Shown here piece after piece: positions 17,188 to 25,189 of a DNA stretch of 48,692 nt (position 1 is its first letter; every line of letters starts with the position of its first letter). Under the pieces are notes generated by a model. It saw only the letters and a list, made by a program, of their open reading frames with translations. It was not told where the DNA came from and ran no database searches. The stretch covers positions 1 to 48,692 of the forward strand of contig CALUYP010000016.1 in the NCBI GenBank assembly GCA_944325055.1, in the 5' to 3' direction. Source of the stretch: an uncultured Elusimicrobiales bacterium. GTDB taxonomy: Bacteria > Elusimicrobiota > Elusimicrobia > Elusimicrobiales > Elusimicrobiaceae. A program made the position numbers and the translations under genes.

Positions 17188-18156
17188 ATGAAGAAAATAA
17201 TTGCTTTTCTTTTTTTGTCTGCTTTAGGAACGTTAAGTTTGCAAGCATCAGACTTACCTGTAACGTTATCCAAAAAATTAAGTAGGAAAATAGCGTCTGC
17301 CTTGAAAGAACACAGTGCTATTAGAGCCAATCTACGCATTGATTTTCAAATCAGCGAATTTCTATATAAGCCGAATGCGTTTAGCGGATCCAGCCAATTT
17401 AAATTTGATATGTCTGAAATAGGACCTTACAAAGCGGATTTAGCCTGTAAAGCATATGTATTGGACTCCCACTGGCTGATTGTGTCAGGTACTTGTATGC
17501 GACCAAGCAACGAGAAGATTAATTTTTTTGATTTAGTTTATAGCAAGCGAAAAGACAGGCAAATTCTCTCTCCTTTTGAAATATCCGGATTTCCAATACC
17601 AGACGCTATCCCCGCTCAAAATATCGCCTACAACCGAAATATTATGCTATTGTGGACGGATAACAAGCAGCTAGTCTCTTTTTTAAAGAAAATACCAGCA
17701 GTCAATGTATTAGCAGTTCGTTCGGCAAAAAATTTGTTTGCTTTAAGTGCAGCAAGCACTTTTAAGGTAAATACAGCCCGGTTTGGACTAGACGCCATCC
17801 GAGAAAGGACTTTAAAAGCAGACTCTTACGACAATAATTATTTCCAGCTAAACGAAGGGTTGTTAGATCTGTCAGCAACGGCCACGGATCCGTTATTCTT
17901 GGTTTCCAAAACAGGCAAAGAATTCCTCGTTGGTTTTAATAATGGTTTGCTTTCTTATACGTTGCAAATCACCCAAAACGATATATGGGAAACCTTCGAC
18001 GGCAAACCTTCAGCGGACTTTTTCCCTTTAACTTTGGAAGATTTAAATTTCATTAAATCCACCGTTTTGAAAATTCGTCCGCAAGATTGGATTTCCATTC
18101 AACCGCGGTTATTTTATAATCAAACAAAAACGCCATACTTCAACTTGGAACAATAA
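17188..18156 (+). CDS. Exported chymotrypsin-fold pseudoprotease, copy 2
   Basis: A 322-residue paralogue of the preceding gene with a signal peptide (1-20, LQA-S). It carries the same three losses: Thr102 for His (SGTC, Cys87-Cys103 spacing 16), Asn151 for Asp (NIMLL), and Ala232 for Ser (ATATDPLF). Strand motifs LDSHWLIVS, MLLWTDN, NLFALSA and EFLVGFNNG are kept in both copies, so both are under selection to fold but not to cleave. The C-terminal segment LTLEDLNFIKSTVL-x-RPQDW is also shared. No Shine-Dalgarno sequence or strong promoter is obvious, so it may depend on readthrough from copy 1. Function unknown. Confidence 0.75.
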   Translation: MKKIIAFLFLSALGTLSLQASDLPVTLSKKLSRKIASALKEHSAIRANLRIDFQISEFLYKPNAFSGSSQFKFDMSEIGPYKADLACKAYVLDSHWLIVSGTCMRPSNEKINFFDLVYSKRKDRQILSPFEISGFPIPDAIPAQNIAYNRNIMLLWTDNKQLVSFLKKIPAVNVLAVRSAKNLFALSAASTFKVNTARFGLDAIRERTLKADSYDNNYFQLNEGLLDLSATATDPLFLVSKTGKEFLVGFNNGLLSYTLQITQNDIWETFDGKPSADFFPLTLEDLNFIKSTVLKIRPQDWISIQPRLFYNQTKTPYFNLEQ

Positions 18157-18185
18157 AGAGAATTATGAAAAGTCCCAAAAAAAAA

Positions 18186-18226
18186 TAGGTCTTAAAATCT
18201 TTTAATATAGGTCTTTTATCCTATGG
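18186..18226 (+). promoter_or_regulatory. Bipartite TAGGTC regulatory element, copy B
   Basis: TAGGTC (18186-18191), 16-bp spacer, then TAGGTCTTTTATCCTATGG (18208-18226); the boxes are 22 bp apart. The right half contains TAGG and CCTA as an inverted pair. A -10-like TAGAAT (18246-18251) follows 19 bp later, and the start codon is 57 bp after the element. Confidence 0.65.
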
Positions 18227-18283
18227 TTTTTTATAAAAAAAGAGATAGAATATTTATAATAAAGCAGTAGAGGAGATTCTATT

Positions 18284-18907
18284 ATGAAAAAAGTTTTCTT
18301 TAGTATTATGACAGCATTATGCGGTTTGATTATGAATGCTGCTTTTGTGCAAGCCGAGATGACTTTACGAGAAAATATAGAGGATAAAGTACTAGAAACG
18401 GTCCGCGAACAAGAAAACATACCATCAAAAGCTATCGCTATCTTTAAGACCAATCACCTGCTAAATCAAAGGAAATATCACTCTGTATCCGTTGTGTGTA
18501 ATGCCATTTTACGGAATTACAAAGAACAAGATGCTGAAAGTGGAAATGTAGAAATTGTTTTTGATACCCGATGTTTTGATAAAATTGAGGAATATAGCTA
18601 TACAAACAAATTAAAATTTTCTTTAGAATTAGAATCCTTTCAGGAAAAGAATTCCAAAAATCAAGCTGTAACGAGTTTGGAAATAAATGGGAAAATGTTG
18701 GATTGGAAAAAAGCGATCCAACTTCGTAAGATTAAAAACCAAGATGGAATTGTGGTCATGTATGTGTTTAATATGCCCGTTACAGATAAAAGTATGCTAA
18801 CAGCTTTAAAACTGTTTTTCAAGCAAAATGGGCCTATTGCCAACAAGAACATTTTCAAAAAAATATATAATTTGCCTGAACCTTATACCGTATTTAATAT
18901 TGATTGA
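18284..18907 (+). CDS. Exported protein, unknown family; paralogue of the 15262-15933 product
   Basis: A 207-residue protein with a signal peptide (1-24, VQA-E). Shares with the 15262-15933 product the C-x-A box (Cys72), a second Cys 25 residues on (Cys97, DTRCF), the YVFNMPVTDKS motif, and a C-terminal K-x-FFK-x-NGP segment matching DFFDKNEP. Ribosome-binding site GAGGAG. The two paralogues sit on either side of the pseudoprotease pair, and both have a TAGGTC element in place of a -35 box. No enzyme motif seen; probably a periplasmic or surface protein. Confidence 0.8.
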   Translation: MKKVFFSIMTALCGLIMNAAFVQAEMTLRENIEDKVLETVREQENIPSKAIAIFKTNHLLNQRKYHSVSVVCNAILRNYKEQDAESGNVEIVFDTRCFDKIEEYSYTNKLKFSLELESFQEKNSKNQAVTSLEINGKMLDWKKAIQLRKIKNQDGIVVMYVFNMPVTDKSMLTALKLFFKQNGPIANKNIFKKIYNLPEPYTVFNID

Positions 18908-18928
18908 TTCAGATACCCTGAAAAATAT

Positions 18929-18953
18929 AAAACCCCCGCAAACGGGGGTTTTT
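18929..18953 (+). terminator. Intrinsic terminator
   Basis: AAACCCCCG pairs with CGGGGGTTT around a 4-nt loop (18930-18951), with five T. Confidence 0.85.
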
Positions 18954-19045
18954 ATATTTCAAAAACCTTCTACAAGTAAATTTATTTTCATAATTTTATA
19001 CAATGTAATTATGAAAACGTATAAAATAAACAAGGGGGGTAAGCG

Positions 19046-19768
19046 ATGAATAATCCAATGTTAAATGAAACCGCGTTTCAGCGCGCACAAGAACGCGCTG
19101 CATCCAACGGGATAATGACTATGCAAGGTACAATCAATAAGACTTTTTTATTGTTATTTATCTGCGTTATTGGGGGAATGATTACTTGGACTAATTACCA
19201 GAACTGGGCAAATTACACTGGAATAATTGCCATAATAGGTTTTGTGGTAGCGATGATTACGTCTTTTAAACCAACGGCCGCGCCCATTACTGCACCCATT
19301 TATGCCTTTATAGAAGGCTTGTTTCTAGGTGTTATTTCCGCCATGTACAATGCCAAATTTCAGGGAATTGTATTTAATGCCGTAGCCGTTACAATATTGG
19401 TGTTTTTTGTAATGTTGTTTATATATAGAACGGGCATTATCCGCGTGACGCGCGGGCTGGCGGTAGGTATTTTCTCCGCCACGGCGGCAATCGCAATTTT
19501 GTATTTTGGTTCGTTTATATTGTCAGTTTTTGGCGTCAGCACGGCTTATTTAACTTCTAGCTCGCCGTTATCCATTGGGATTAGCGTGGTAGTTTGCGCT
19601 GTTGCGGCGTTCAATTTTCTGCTCGACTTCCACTTTATTGATACAATGACCACACACTATCAAGCGCCTAAACATATGGAATGGTATGCTGGCTTTGGTT
19701 TGCTGGTTACGCTGGTATGGCTATATATTGAAATTTTACAGCTCTTGGCCAAAACACAGCGCAAATAA
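19046..19768 (+). CDS. Bax inhibitor-1-like membrane protein
   Basis: A 240-residue protein with seven predicted membrane helices after a hydrophilic N-terminus (MLNETAFQRAQ). It contains the family features PIYAFIEGLFLG near residue 87 and AFNFLLDFHFID near residue 192, with paired Asp residues as in the pH-sensing calcium channels of this superfamily. It fits the bacterial BaxI_1 subgroup better than YccA. The ribosome-binding site is a G-rich run directly upstream. It is bounded by a terminator upstream and followed about 100 bp later by pgk. Substrate not shown by the sequence. Confidence 0.85.
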   Translation: MNNPMLNETAFQRAQERAASNGIMTMQGTINKTFLLLFICVIGGMITWTNYQNWANYTGIIAIIGFVVAMITSFKPTAAPITAPIYAFIEGLFLGVISAMYNAKFQGIVFNAVAVTILVFFVMLFIYRTGIIRVTRGLAVGIFSATAAIAILYFGSFILSVFGVSTAYLTSSSPLSIGISVVVCAVAAFNFLLDFHFIDTMTTHYQAPKHMEWYAGFGLLVTLVWLYIEILQLLAKTQRK

Positions 19769-19865
19769 ACGCATGTCGGAACGGTTTAAATTTTGTAAAA
19801 TCTAAGAAGTAAAAGGCGCAAATCTATACAGTTGCGCAGGAATGAAAAAAGGAGTCAAGAAAACT

Positions 19866-21065
19866 ATGAATTTTGACAGCATCAAGAAAATCCAAGATAT
19901 AGACCTGAAAGATAAGAAAGTGTTGGTACGCGTTGACTACAACGTACCACTTAAAGATGGGAAAGTTGATAATAACAAACGTATCGTTGCTACCGAAAAA
20001 ACCATTAAGCATCTGTTGGACAATAACTGCCGCATCGTGCTGGTAGCTCACTTGGGCCGTCCGAAAGGCAAAGTATGCCCGGAATTTAGCTTGGCTCCCG
20101 TGGCGGCTGAAGTGGAAAAACTGTTTGGCGTGCCGGTGCATTTTGCGAAAGACTGCGTCGGTCCGGAAGCCGAAAAAGTAGTAGCCGAAACCAAAAACGG
20201 CGAAATCGCTTTGTTGGAAAACCTCCGCTTCCACCCGGAAGAAGAAAAAAACGATCCCGAATTTGCCAAACAACTGGCTAAACACGGTGAAATTTTTGTA
20301 CAGGAAGCTTTTGGTACGGTACACCGTGCCCACGCTTCTACCAGCGCCGTAGCGGACTTTTTACCCGGCTGCGCGGGTTACCTCGTACAGAAGGAAGTGG
20401 AATTTTTGGGTAAAGCGTTGGAAAATCCGGCCAGACCGTTTGCGGCAGTCGTAGGCGGCGCCAAAGTTTCCGACAAGATTATGTTGCTCAACAACTTGAT
20501 GGACAAAGTAAACGTCCTCGTCATTGGCGGGGGTATGGCTTATACGTTCTTAAAAGTACAGGGATATGAAATTGGCAAATCCTTGTTTGATGCCGAAAAA
20601 GAAAACGAAGCCAAAGCCGTCTTGGCCAAAGCCCAGGAAAAAGGCGTTAAAATTCTGTTGCCTGTAGACCATATCTGCGGCAAAGAATTTGCGGAAACCG
20701 CCGAACCCGTGGTCGTAGAAGACGTCAATATTCCGGCGGACTTAATGGGCTTGGATATCGGTCCGAAAACGGCTGAACTGTTCCGCGAGGAACTCTTGAA
20801 ATGCAAGACCATCTTCTGGAACGGCCCGATGGGCGTGTTTGAATTCCCGAACTTTGCCAAAGGCAGCTTTGCCATTGCCCAAGCGATGATTGACGCCACA
20901 AAAGCGGGCGCTACTACGATTATCGGCGGCGGAGACAGCGTCAACGTCCTCAAAAAAGGCAAATTTAACCAGAAAGAACTCTCCCATGTTTCCACCGGCG
21001 GCGGCGCCAGTATGGAATTTGTGGAAGGGAAAGAATTGCCCGGCTTAGTGGCATTAGCCAAATAG
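19866..21065 (+). CDS. pgk: Phosphoglycerate kinase
   Basis: A 399-residue protein, complete. Motifs in order: VLVRVDYNVPL, HLGRPKG, LLENLRFHPEEE, GGAKVSDKI, GGGMAYTF, DIGPKT, WNGPMGVFE, GGGDSV and STGGGASMEF. It makes ATP and 3-phosphoglycerate from 1,3-bisphosphoglycerate. I start it at 19866 because AAGGAG is 11 bases upstream and the protein then begins MNFDSI. The in-frame ATG at 19842 has its purines too close to be a ribosome-binding site. Codon use is strongly biased, as in groEL. Confidence 0.97.
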   Translation: MNFDSIKKIQDIDLKDKKVLVRVDYNVPLKDGKVDNNKRIVATEKTIKHLLDNNCRIVLVAHLGRPKGKVCPEFSLAPVAAEVEKLFGVPVHFAKDCVGPEAEKVVAETKNGEIALLENLRFHPEEEKNDPEFAKQLAKHGEIFVQEAFGTVHRAHASTSAVADFLPGCAGYLVQKEVEFLGKALENPARPFAAVVGGAKVSDKIMLLNNLMDKVNVLVIGGGMAYTFLKVQGYEIGKSLFDAEKENEAKAVLAKAQEKGVKILLPVDHICGKEFAETAEPVVVEDVNIPADLMGLDIGPKTAELFREELLKCKTIFWNGPMGVFEFPNFAKGSFAIAQAMIDATKAGATTIIGGGDSVNVLKKGKFNQKELSHVSTGGGASMEFVEGKELPGLVALAK

Positions 21066-21098
21066 GACGGCATTTCATTCTATAGGCTGTTTTAAACG

Positions 21099-21125
21099 AC
21101 CGGGCCTTTATTGGCCCGGTTTTTG
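21099..21125 (+). terminator. Intrinsic terminator of pgk
   Basis: ACCGGGCC (21099-21106) pairs with GGCCCGGT (21113-21120) over a 6-nt loop, followed by five T. Confidence 0.88.
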
Positions 21126-21209
21126 TATCGTTTGTCAGTGGGATGAACTAAATTAAGAAGAGATTCCTTTACCGAAAGCTATATCTAACACATTTATTAG
21201 ACGTTATAA

Positions 21210-21238
21210 AAGACATACCCCATAAAAATTGGTATAAT
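21210..21238 (+). promoter_or_regulatory. secG promoter
   Basis: -35 AAGACA (4 of 6), 17-bp spacer, -10 TATAAT (21233-21238) preceded by TTGG. Confidence 0.5.
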
Positions 21239-21271
21239 TATATTGTTATTTTTACAGGAGAGTTGTTACCA

Positions 21272-21568
21272 ATGTATACATTAATTTTGATTTTGCATTT
21301 TATCGTCTGCATACTTCTTATTTTATTGGTTTTGTTACAAAGCGGAAAAGGATCCGCCGCCGGTATTTTCGGTGCTTCGGGAGCGGATAATTTATTTGCC
21401 AGTCCAACGGCTTTTAATGCCGTCAATAAATTTACGGCTATTCTGGCTGCCGTACTTATGTGTACATCTATTATTTTGACTATTGCCTCCAATAAAAAAT
21501 CTTCCGAGTCGGTATTGGACTCCGTTCAAATTCCAGCGCCGACGGCTCCGGCCGAAGCCGGTAAATAA
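21272..21568 (+). CDS. secG: Preprotein translocase subunit SecG
   Basis: A 98-residue protein with two membrane helices separated by the SecG signature LQSGKGSAAGIFG-x-SGADNLF. It is an accessory subunit of SecYEG that assists SecA-driven export. The start is placed at ATG 21272, 11 bases after GGAG; an in-frame TTG at 21263 sits too close to that site. The tail is Ala/Pro-rich. tRNA-Leu follows about 125 bp later, a frequent neighbour of secG in bacteria. Confidence 0.95.
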   Translation: MYTLILILHFIVCILLILLVLLQSGKGSAAGIFGASGADNLFASPTAFNAVNKFTAILAAVLMCTSIILTIASNKKSSESVLDSVQIPAPTAPAEAGK

Positions 21569-21694
21569 GATTAGGCCTGCCCCCGATTTAATAGGCGGTC
21601 GTTTTCTTGCACGGGTGATTTATTTTTTTGTAAAATATTTTTATATTCGAAGGATTGGTTCTTTTAAAACCCTCTGTACTGAAGAATGATTTTC

Positions 21695-21776
21695 GCGCAG
21701 GTGGCGGAATTGGTATACGCGTGCGTTTGAGGGGCGCATGCCGCAAGGCTTGAGGGTTCGAGTCCCTCTCTGCGCA
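21695..21776 (+). tRNA. tRNA-Leu (anticodon GAG)
   Basis: An 82-nt class II tRNA. Acceptor stem 21695-21701 with 21769-21775, D-arm GGCGGAATTGG, anticodon stem TGCGT/GCGCA with GAG at 21729-21731, a short variable arm (GCCGCAAGGC) and T-arm GGGTTCGAGTCCC. Discriminator A; CCA is not encoded. Confidence 0.97.
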
Positions 21777-21784
21777 ATCTATTT

Positions 21785-21814
21785 AAAACCCAAACGAATG
21801 TTTGGGTTTTTTTT
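21785..21814 (+). terminator. Terminator after tRNA-Leu
   Basis: AAAACCCAAAC (21785-21795) pairs with GTTTGGGTTTT (21800-21810) over a 4-nt loop, then more T. Confidence 0.85.
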
Positions 21815-21928
21815 ATGAGGGGAAATTCTGTATTAGCTAAAGATAGCACACTAGGCCCAAAATGGTGGGAAGAACAACATCTTTAAACAAAAGGATTTCT
21901 GTTTAGATATTTTTATGGAGAACCGTTT

Positions 21929-22810
21929 ATGAATACTCCTCTTATGGCGGCTTGGACATGCTGGGCGATTGTAGGCTTATCACCGATAGCCGGCAAATTT
22001 GCAGCAAGCGTTATCAGTCCCGTAATACTTGTCTTTTTAGGTACGCTTCTTGGCGTTTTATATTTCACTCCTTGGATTAGCAAAAATCATAAATGGGGGG
22101 AAGTATTTGCTTCCGAAACCCGTTGGAAATTTTTATTTATAGGCACTTTTGGGACGGCGCTTCCTTTCACAATTTCTTTAATTGCCCTTCATTATACCAC
22201 ACCGGGAAACGCCGCGATTTTACAACAATCGGAACTGCTTTATTCGCTCCTTTTCGCCGGCATTTTCTTAAGAGAATTTCCCAGCCGCCAACAGCTTTTA
22301 GGAAGCACGCTGATCGTGCTGGGCGTGCTGATTATCTTAGCCAAAGAGCAGTATACCCCGCGTTGGACGGGAGATCTACTGATCGTGGGCAGTACCTGGA
22401 TGCTGCAAGCCGGATCTACCGTAGCCAAAAAACTGCCCAAACACTTAGACTACCGCGTCATTGCCATGGCGCGCAATCTATTTGCCATACCAGCCTTGAT
22501 TCTGCTTCTGGGAATGATGGGGTTGCGTCAAGAGATTTTTATTCTAAAACCGAACTTACAGATGTTTTCGGTTTTAGCTTATACGGGATTTTTTAAATAT
22601 GGGCTGGCAATGGTCGTCTGGTATAAGGCCATCCGGTCATTAGATTTAAGCAAAGCAACCGCTATTTATCTATCCTATCCGGTATTATCGCTTATATTAT
22701 CGGCCGCATTAGGGTTGGAAAAGATCAGCTTGTATCAAGCGGGGGGGCTGTTAGTTAGTCTGACAGGAGCTTATTGGATAAGTCTGACGGTCCAAAAAGA
22801 AGGACATTAG
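21929..22810 (+). CDS. DMT-superfamily (EamA) transporter, copy 1
   Basis: A 293-residue protein with about ten membrane helices in two EamA repeats of five. Typical features: FGTALPFTISLIALHYTT and NAAILQQSELLYSLLFA in the first repeat, DLSKATAIYLSYPVLSL in the second. Such proteins are exporters of amino acids, metabolites or nucleotide sugars; the substrate cannot be read here. Ribosome-binding site GGAG. A closely related transporter gene follows 49 bp later. The pair could be redundant or form a heterodimer. Confidence 0.88.
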   Translation: MNTPLMAAWTCWAIVGLSPIAGKFAASVISPVILVFLGTLLGVLYFTPWISKNHKWGEVFASETRWKFLFIGTFGTALPFTISLIALHYTTPGNAAILQQSELLYSLLFAGIFLREFPSRQQLLGSTLIVLGVLIILAKEQYTPRWTGDLLIVGSTWMLQAGSTVAKKLPKHLDYRVIAMARNLFAIPALILLLGMMGLRQEIFILKPNLQMFSVLAYTGFFKYGLAMVVWYKAIRSLDLSKATAIYLSYPVLSLILSAALGLEKISLYQAGGLLVSLTGAYWISLTVQKEGH

Positions 22811-22859
22811 CCTTTTATCCATTCCCGGAATTAGGTACAATATTAAGAAAGGAGAATTT

Positions 22860-23750
22860 ATGTTTAATATCAGCCCTGTATTTGCAATCTGGATTGCTTG
22901 GTTTGCTACAGCCGCGAACCTCGTCATCAGCAAAGCCGCCGTGCCGTATGTCACCTCGGCCTTATTTATTTTATTGGCATGCGTGGTGGCTTCTTTGTGT
23001 TTTTTGCCGTATATTTTGAGGACAGACGGCTGGAAAATATTATTCGATAAAAAGGTTTGGCCGCAATGTTTAGCCATGGGTACTTTTGGTACGGCATTGC
23101 CTATGACGATTTTTATGATTGCGTTAAATTACACGACCCCCGTAAACGGCGCCATTTTAAACCAATTTGAAATTATTTATTCCATTATTCTATCTGCAAT
23201 TATTCTTAAGGAACGCCCTACTTTACGACAAATAGGCGGTTCATTGCTGATCTTATTTGGAGTGGGACTGCTTCTTTGGCAAGCGGGTACTACGGTTCAA
23301 CTCAAAGGCGATTTATTGATTATCGGCTGCCTATGGATGTTTCAAGTAAGTCATATTTTTGCAAAAAAACTGCCTGCCCAAATGCCGCCGCAGCTTATTT
23401 CTGCAGCGCGCGCAATTTTTGCCATACCGGCGCTGCTCATTTTAGTGGCATACTTAGCGATATTTCAAGGCCCGCTGCAATTTGAAAGCAATCTGACCTT
23501 ATGGAGTATGCTTATCTTGTGTGCCGTGGTAAATTATTTTTTGGGGAATACGTATTGGTACCAAGCAATACGCCATATGGATTTAAGCAAAGCTACGGCT
23601 ATTATTTTATCCTATCCGGTAATGACCTTTATTCTCTCCGTTCTGCTGGGGCAGGATAAAATCACGTTATACAAGGTTTTTGGGATGATTTTAGCTATCG
23701 GCGGAGCATATATCGTAACCGGCATGTTGAAACAGGGAGAACAGAAATGA
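22860..23750 (+). CDS. DMT-superfamily (EamA) transporter, copy 2
   Basis: A 296-residue paralogue of the preceding gene. Shares FGTALPMTIFMIALNYTTP-x-NGAIL, the ERPTLRQIGGSLLI segment and MDLSKATAIILSYPV. Ten helices in two repeats. A -10-like TACAAT and AAGGAG site lie just upstream, so it may have its own promoter. The HAD phosphatase gene overlaps its stop codon by 4 bp. Confidence 0.88.
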   Translation: MFNISPVFAIWIAWFATAANLVISKAAVPYVTSALFILLACVVASLCFLPYILRTDGWKILFDKKVWPQCLAMGTFGTALPMTIFMIALNYTTPVNGAILNQFEIIYSIILSAIILKERPTLRQIGGSLLILFGVGLLLWQAGTTVQLKGDLLIIGCLWMFQVSHIFAKKLPAQMPPQLISAARAIFAIPALLILVAYLAIFQGPLQFESNLTLWSMLILCAVVNYFLGNTYWYQAIRHMDLSKATAIILSYPVMTFILSVLLGQDKITLYKVFGMILAIGGAYIVTGMLKQGEQK

Positions 23751-24598
23751 AGAAGCTCGTTTTATTTGATTTGGACGGTACATTAGTCAATGCAGGCGGA
23801 TCCGGCAGGACCGCCTTGAAGAAAGCAATGGCGGAATTATACGGCGCCACCCCGGAATTTGATCATTCTCTCATCTCTGGACGGACGGATTTGGATAACT
23901 TTTCAATTGTTTACGCCTTGATTAAAAAAGGGAAAAAACCATCGGCCGCAGAAATGAAAAAGATGAAAGCAAAATATTTGGAAATACTGCCAGCGGAAGT
24001 ACATGCGGCCGTGCGAAGCAAGAAGTATGACTTGGTTTCCGGAATTGAAAAATTTTTAAAACTGCTTTCCAAAGAGCGAGATATTATTTTGGGTCTGGGT
24101 ACAGGCAACTTGGAAGAAGGCGCCAAAATCAAGTTGCAGCCCTGCCAATTATTAAGCTATTTTAGGGTAGGCGGCTACGGGGAAGACGGACATACCCGGG
24201 AAGAAATGCTGCAAGCGGCGGTTAAACGTGCGGAAAAAAAGTTCAAAACAAGAATTGAGCCGGAAAACGTCTATGTAATTGGCGACACCCATCGCGACAT
24301 TTGCGCCGCTAAAAATTGCGGATTTCACAGCGCCGTGCTTACGAATGGTTTTGGAGAGGCGCAAAAAATACAGCGTGCCGCGGCAGAATTAGAAGCAAAA
24401 AATTTCAACGACATTACCACATTTTGCGTATGGCTGGGCATCAAAACGGATCCTAAAGGAGTAAAACGCGGCAGCTATATTATGCCGGCCAGTGCAATAG
24501 AACATGTATTTTTCAGCCGTACGGGTATTGACGAAGACCGATTAAAAATGCTCCGTATAAAAAAATATTCGGATTTAGAATCCGGTACCATCATGTGA
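23747..24598 (+). CDS. HAD-superfamily phosphatase with C-terminal extension
   Basis: A 283-residue protein. Residues 1-215 are a standard HAD hydrolase: nucleophile motif LFDLDGTLV (Asp8, Asp10), LGLGTGN for motif II, and VIGDTHRDICAAKNCG with the acidic pair for motif IV, with a helical cap between. It removes phosphate from a small metabolite such as phosphoglycolate or a sugar phosphate. Residues 225-283 are an extra tail with KKYSDLESGTIM at the end. ATGA overlap with the transporter indicates coupling, and a cyclodeaminase-family gene follows 9 bp later. Confidence 0.88.
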   Translation: MKKLVLFDLDGTLVNAGGSGRTALKKAMAELYGATPEFDHSLISGRTDLDNFSIVYALIKKGKKPSAAEMKKMKAKYLEILPAEVHAAVRSKKYDLVSGIEKFLKLLSKERDIILGLGTGNLEEGAKIKLQPCQLLSYFRVGGYGEDGHTREEMLQAAVKRAEKKFKTRIEPENVYVIGDTHRDICAAKNCGFHSAVLTNGFGEAQKIQRAAAELEAKNFNDITTFCVWLGIKTDPKGVKRGSYIMPASAIEHVFFSRTGIDEDRLKMLRIKKYSDLESGTIM

Positions 24599-24607
24599 GG
24601 ATATTTA

Positions 24608-25177
24608 ATGGAATGGTTTACAGCAGCTGAACGTTTTACGCAAGCGCTTTCTTCCTCCGAGCCAACGCCGGGAGGGGGAGCCGCCGCCGCCATGACGGGG
24701 GCGATGGGCTGCGCGTTAGCTATTATGGCGGTCAACACAACGCTCAAACGGAAAGCAACCCCCGATTCAATACGTCCTAAGTTAACGGACAGTCTGAAGC
24801 GTTTAATTTCTTTTAAAAATGAATTAAACAGCTACGTCCGGCAAGATGGGGAAGCATATGCCGCCTATTTGACGGCCAAAAAACTGCCTAAAGAAAATCT
24901 ACAGCGGGAACAAGCCATACAAGATGCGCTGATGCTGGCTGCACGCATACCGGCAGATGCAGCCTCCGCTGCGGTACACTGTCTGCGGGAAGTGGAACAT
25001 ATAGAAGGCGATATCGCCGAAATCATTTTTTCCGATATATCCTGTTCTAAATATCTTTTACAGGCATGTATTAAATGCTCGGTTGAAAACATCCGGGCGA
25101 ACTTATCTTTTATTACCCATGAAGACAGGGTAAATGAATTAAATAAGCTGATTGCCTCTTTTTTAAAGGCTTGTTAA
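24608..25177 (+). CDS. Stand-alone cyclodeaminase/cyclohydrolase family protein (FTCD_C)
   Basis: A 189-residue helical protein with the family signature PTPGGGAAAAM near residues 19-29. This is the loop that binds folate in formiminotransferase-cyclodeaminase and in FchA. Length fits the FTCD_C domain alone. Known members convert formimino- or methenyl-tetrahydrofolate. Neither a formiminotransferase nor a formate-THF ligase is nearby, so the substrate is uncertain. It sits between the HAD gene and the helical-repeat gene with gaps of 9 and 12 bp, hence one operon. Confidence 0.85.
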   Translation: MEWFTAAERFTQALSSSEPTPGGGAAAAMTGAMGCALAIMAVNTTLKRKATPDSIRPKLTDSLKRLISFKNELNSYVRQDGEAYAAYLTAKKLPKENLQREQAIQDALMLAARIPADAASAAVHCLREVEHIEGDIAEIIFSDISCSKYLLQACIKCSVENIRANLSFITHEDRVNELNKLIASFLKAC

Positions 25178-25189
25178 AAGGAAACGGTT

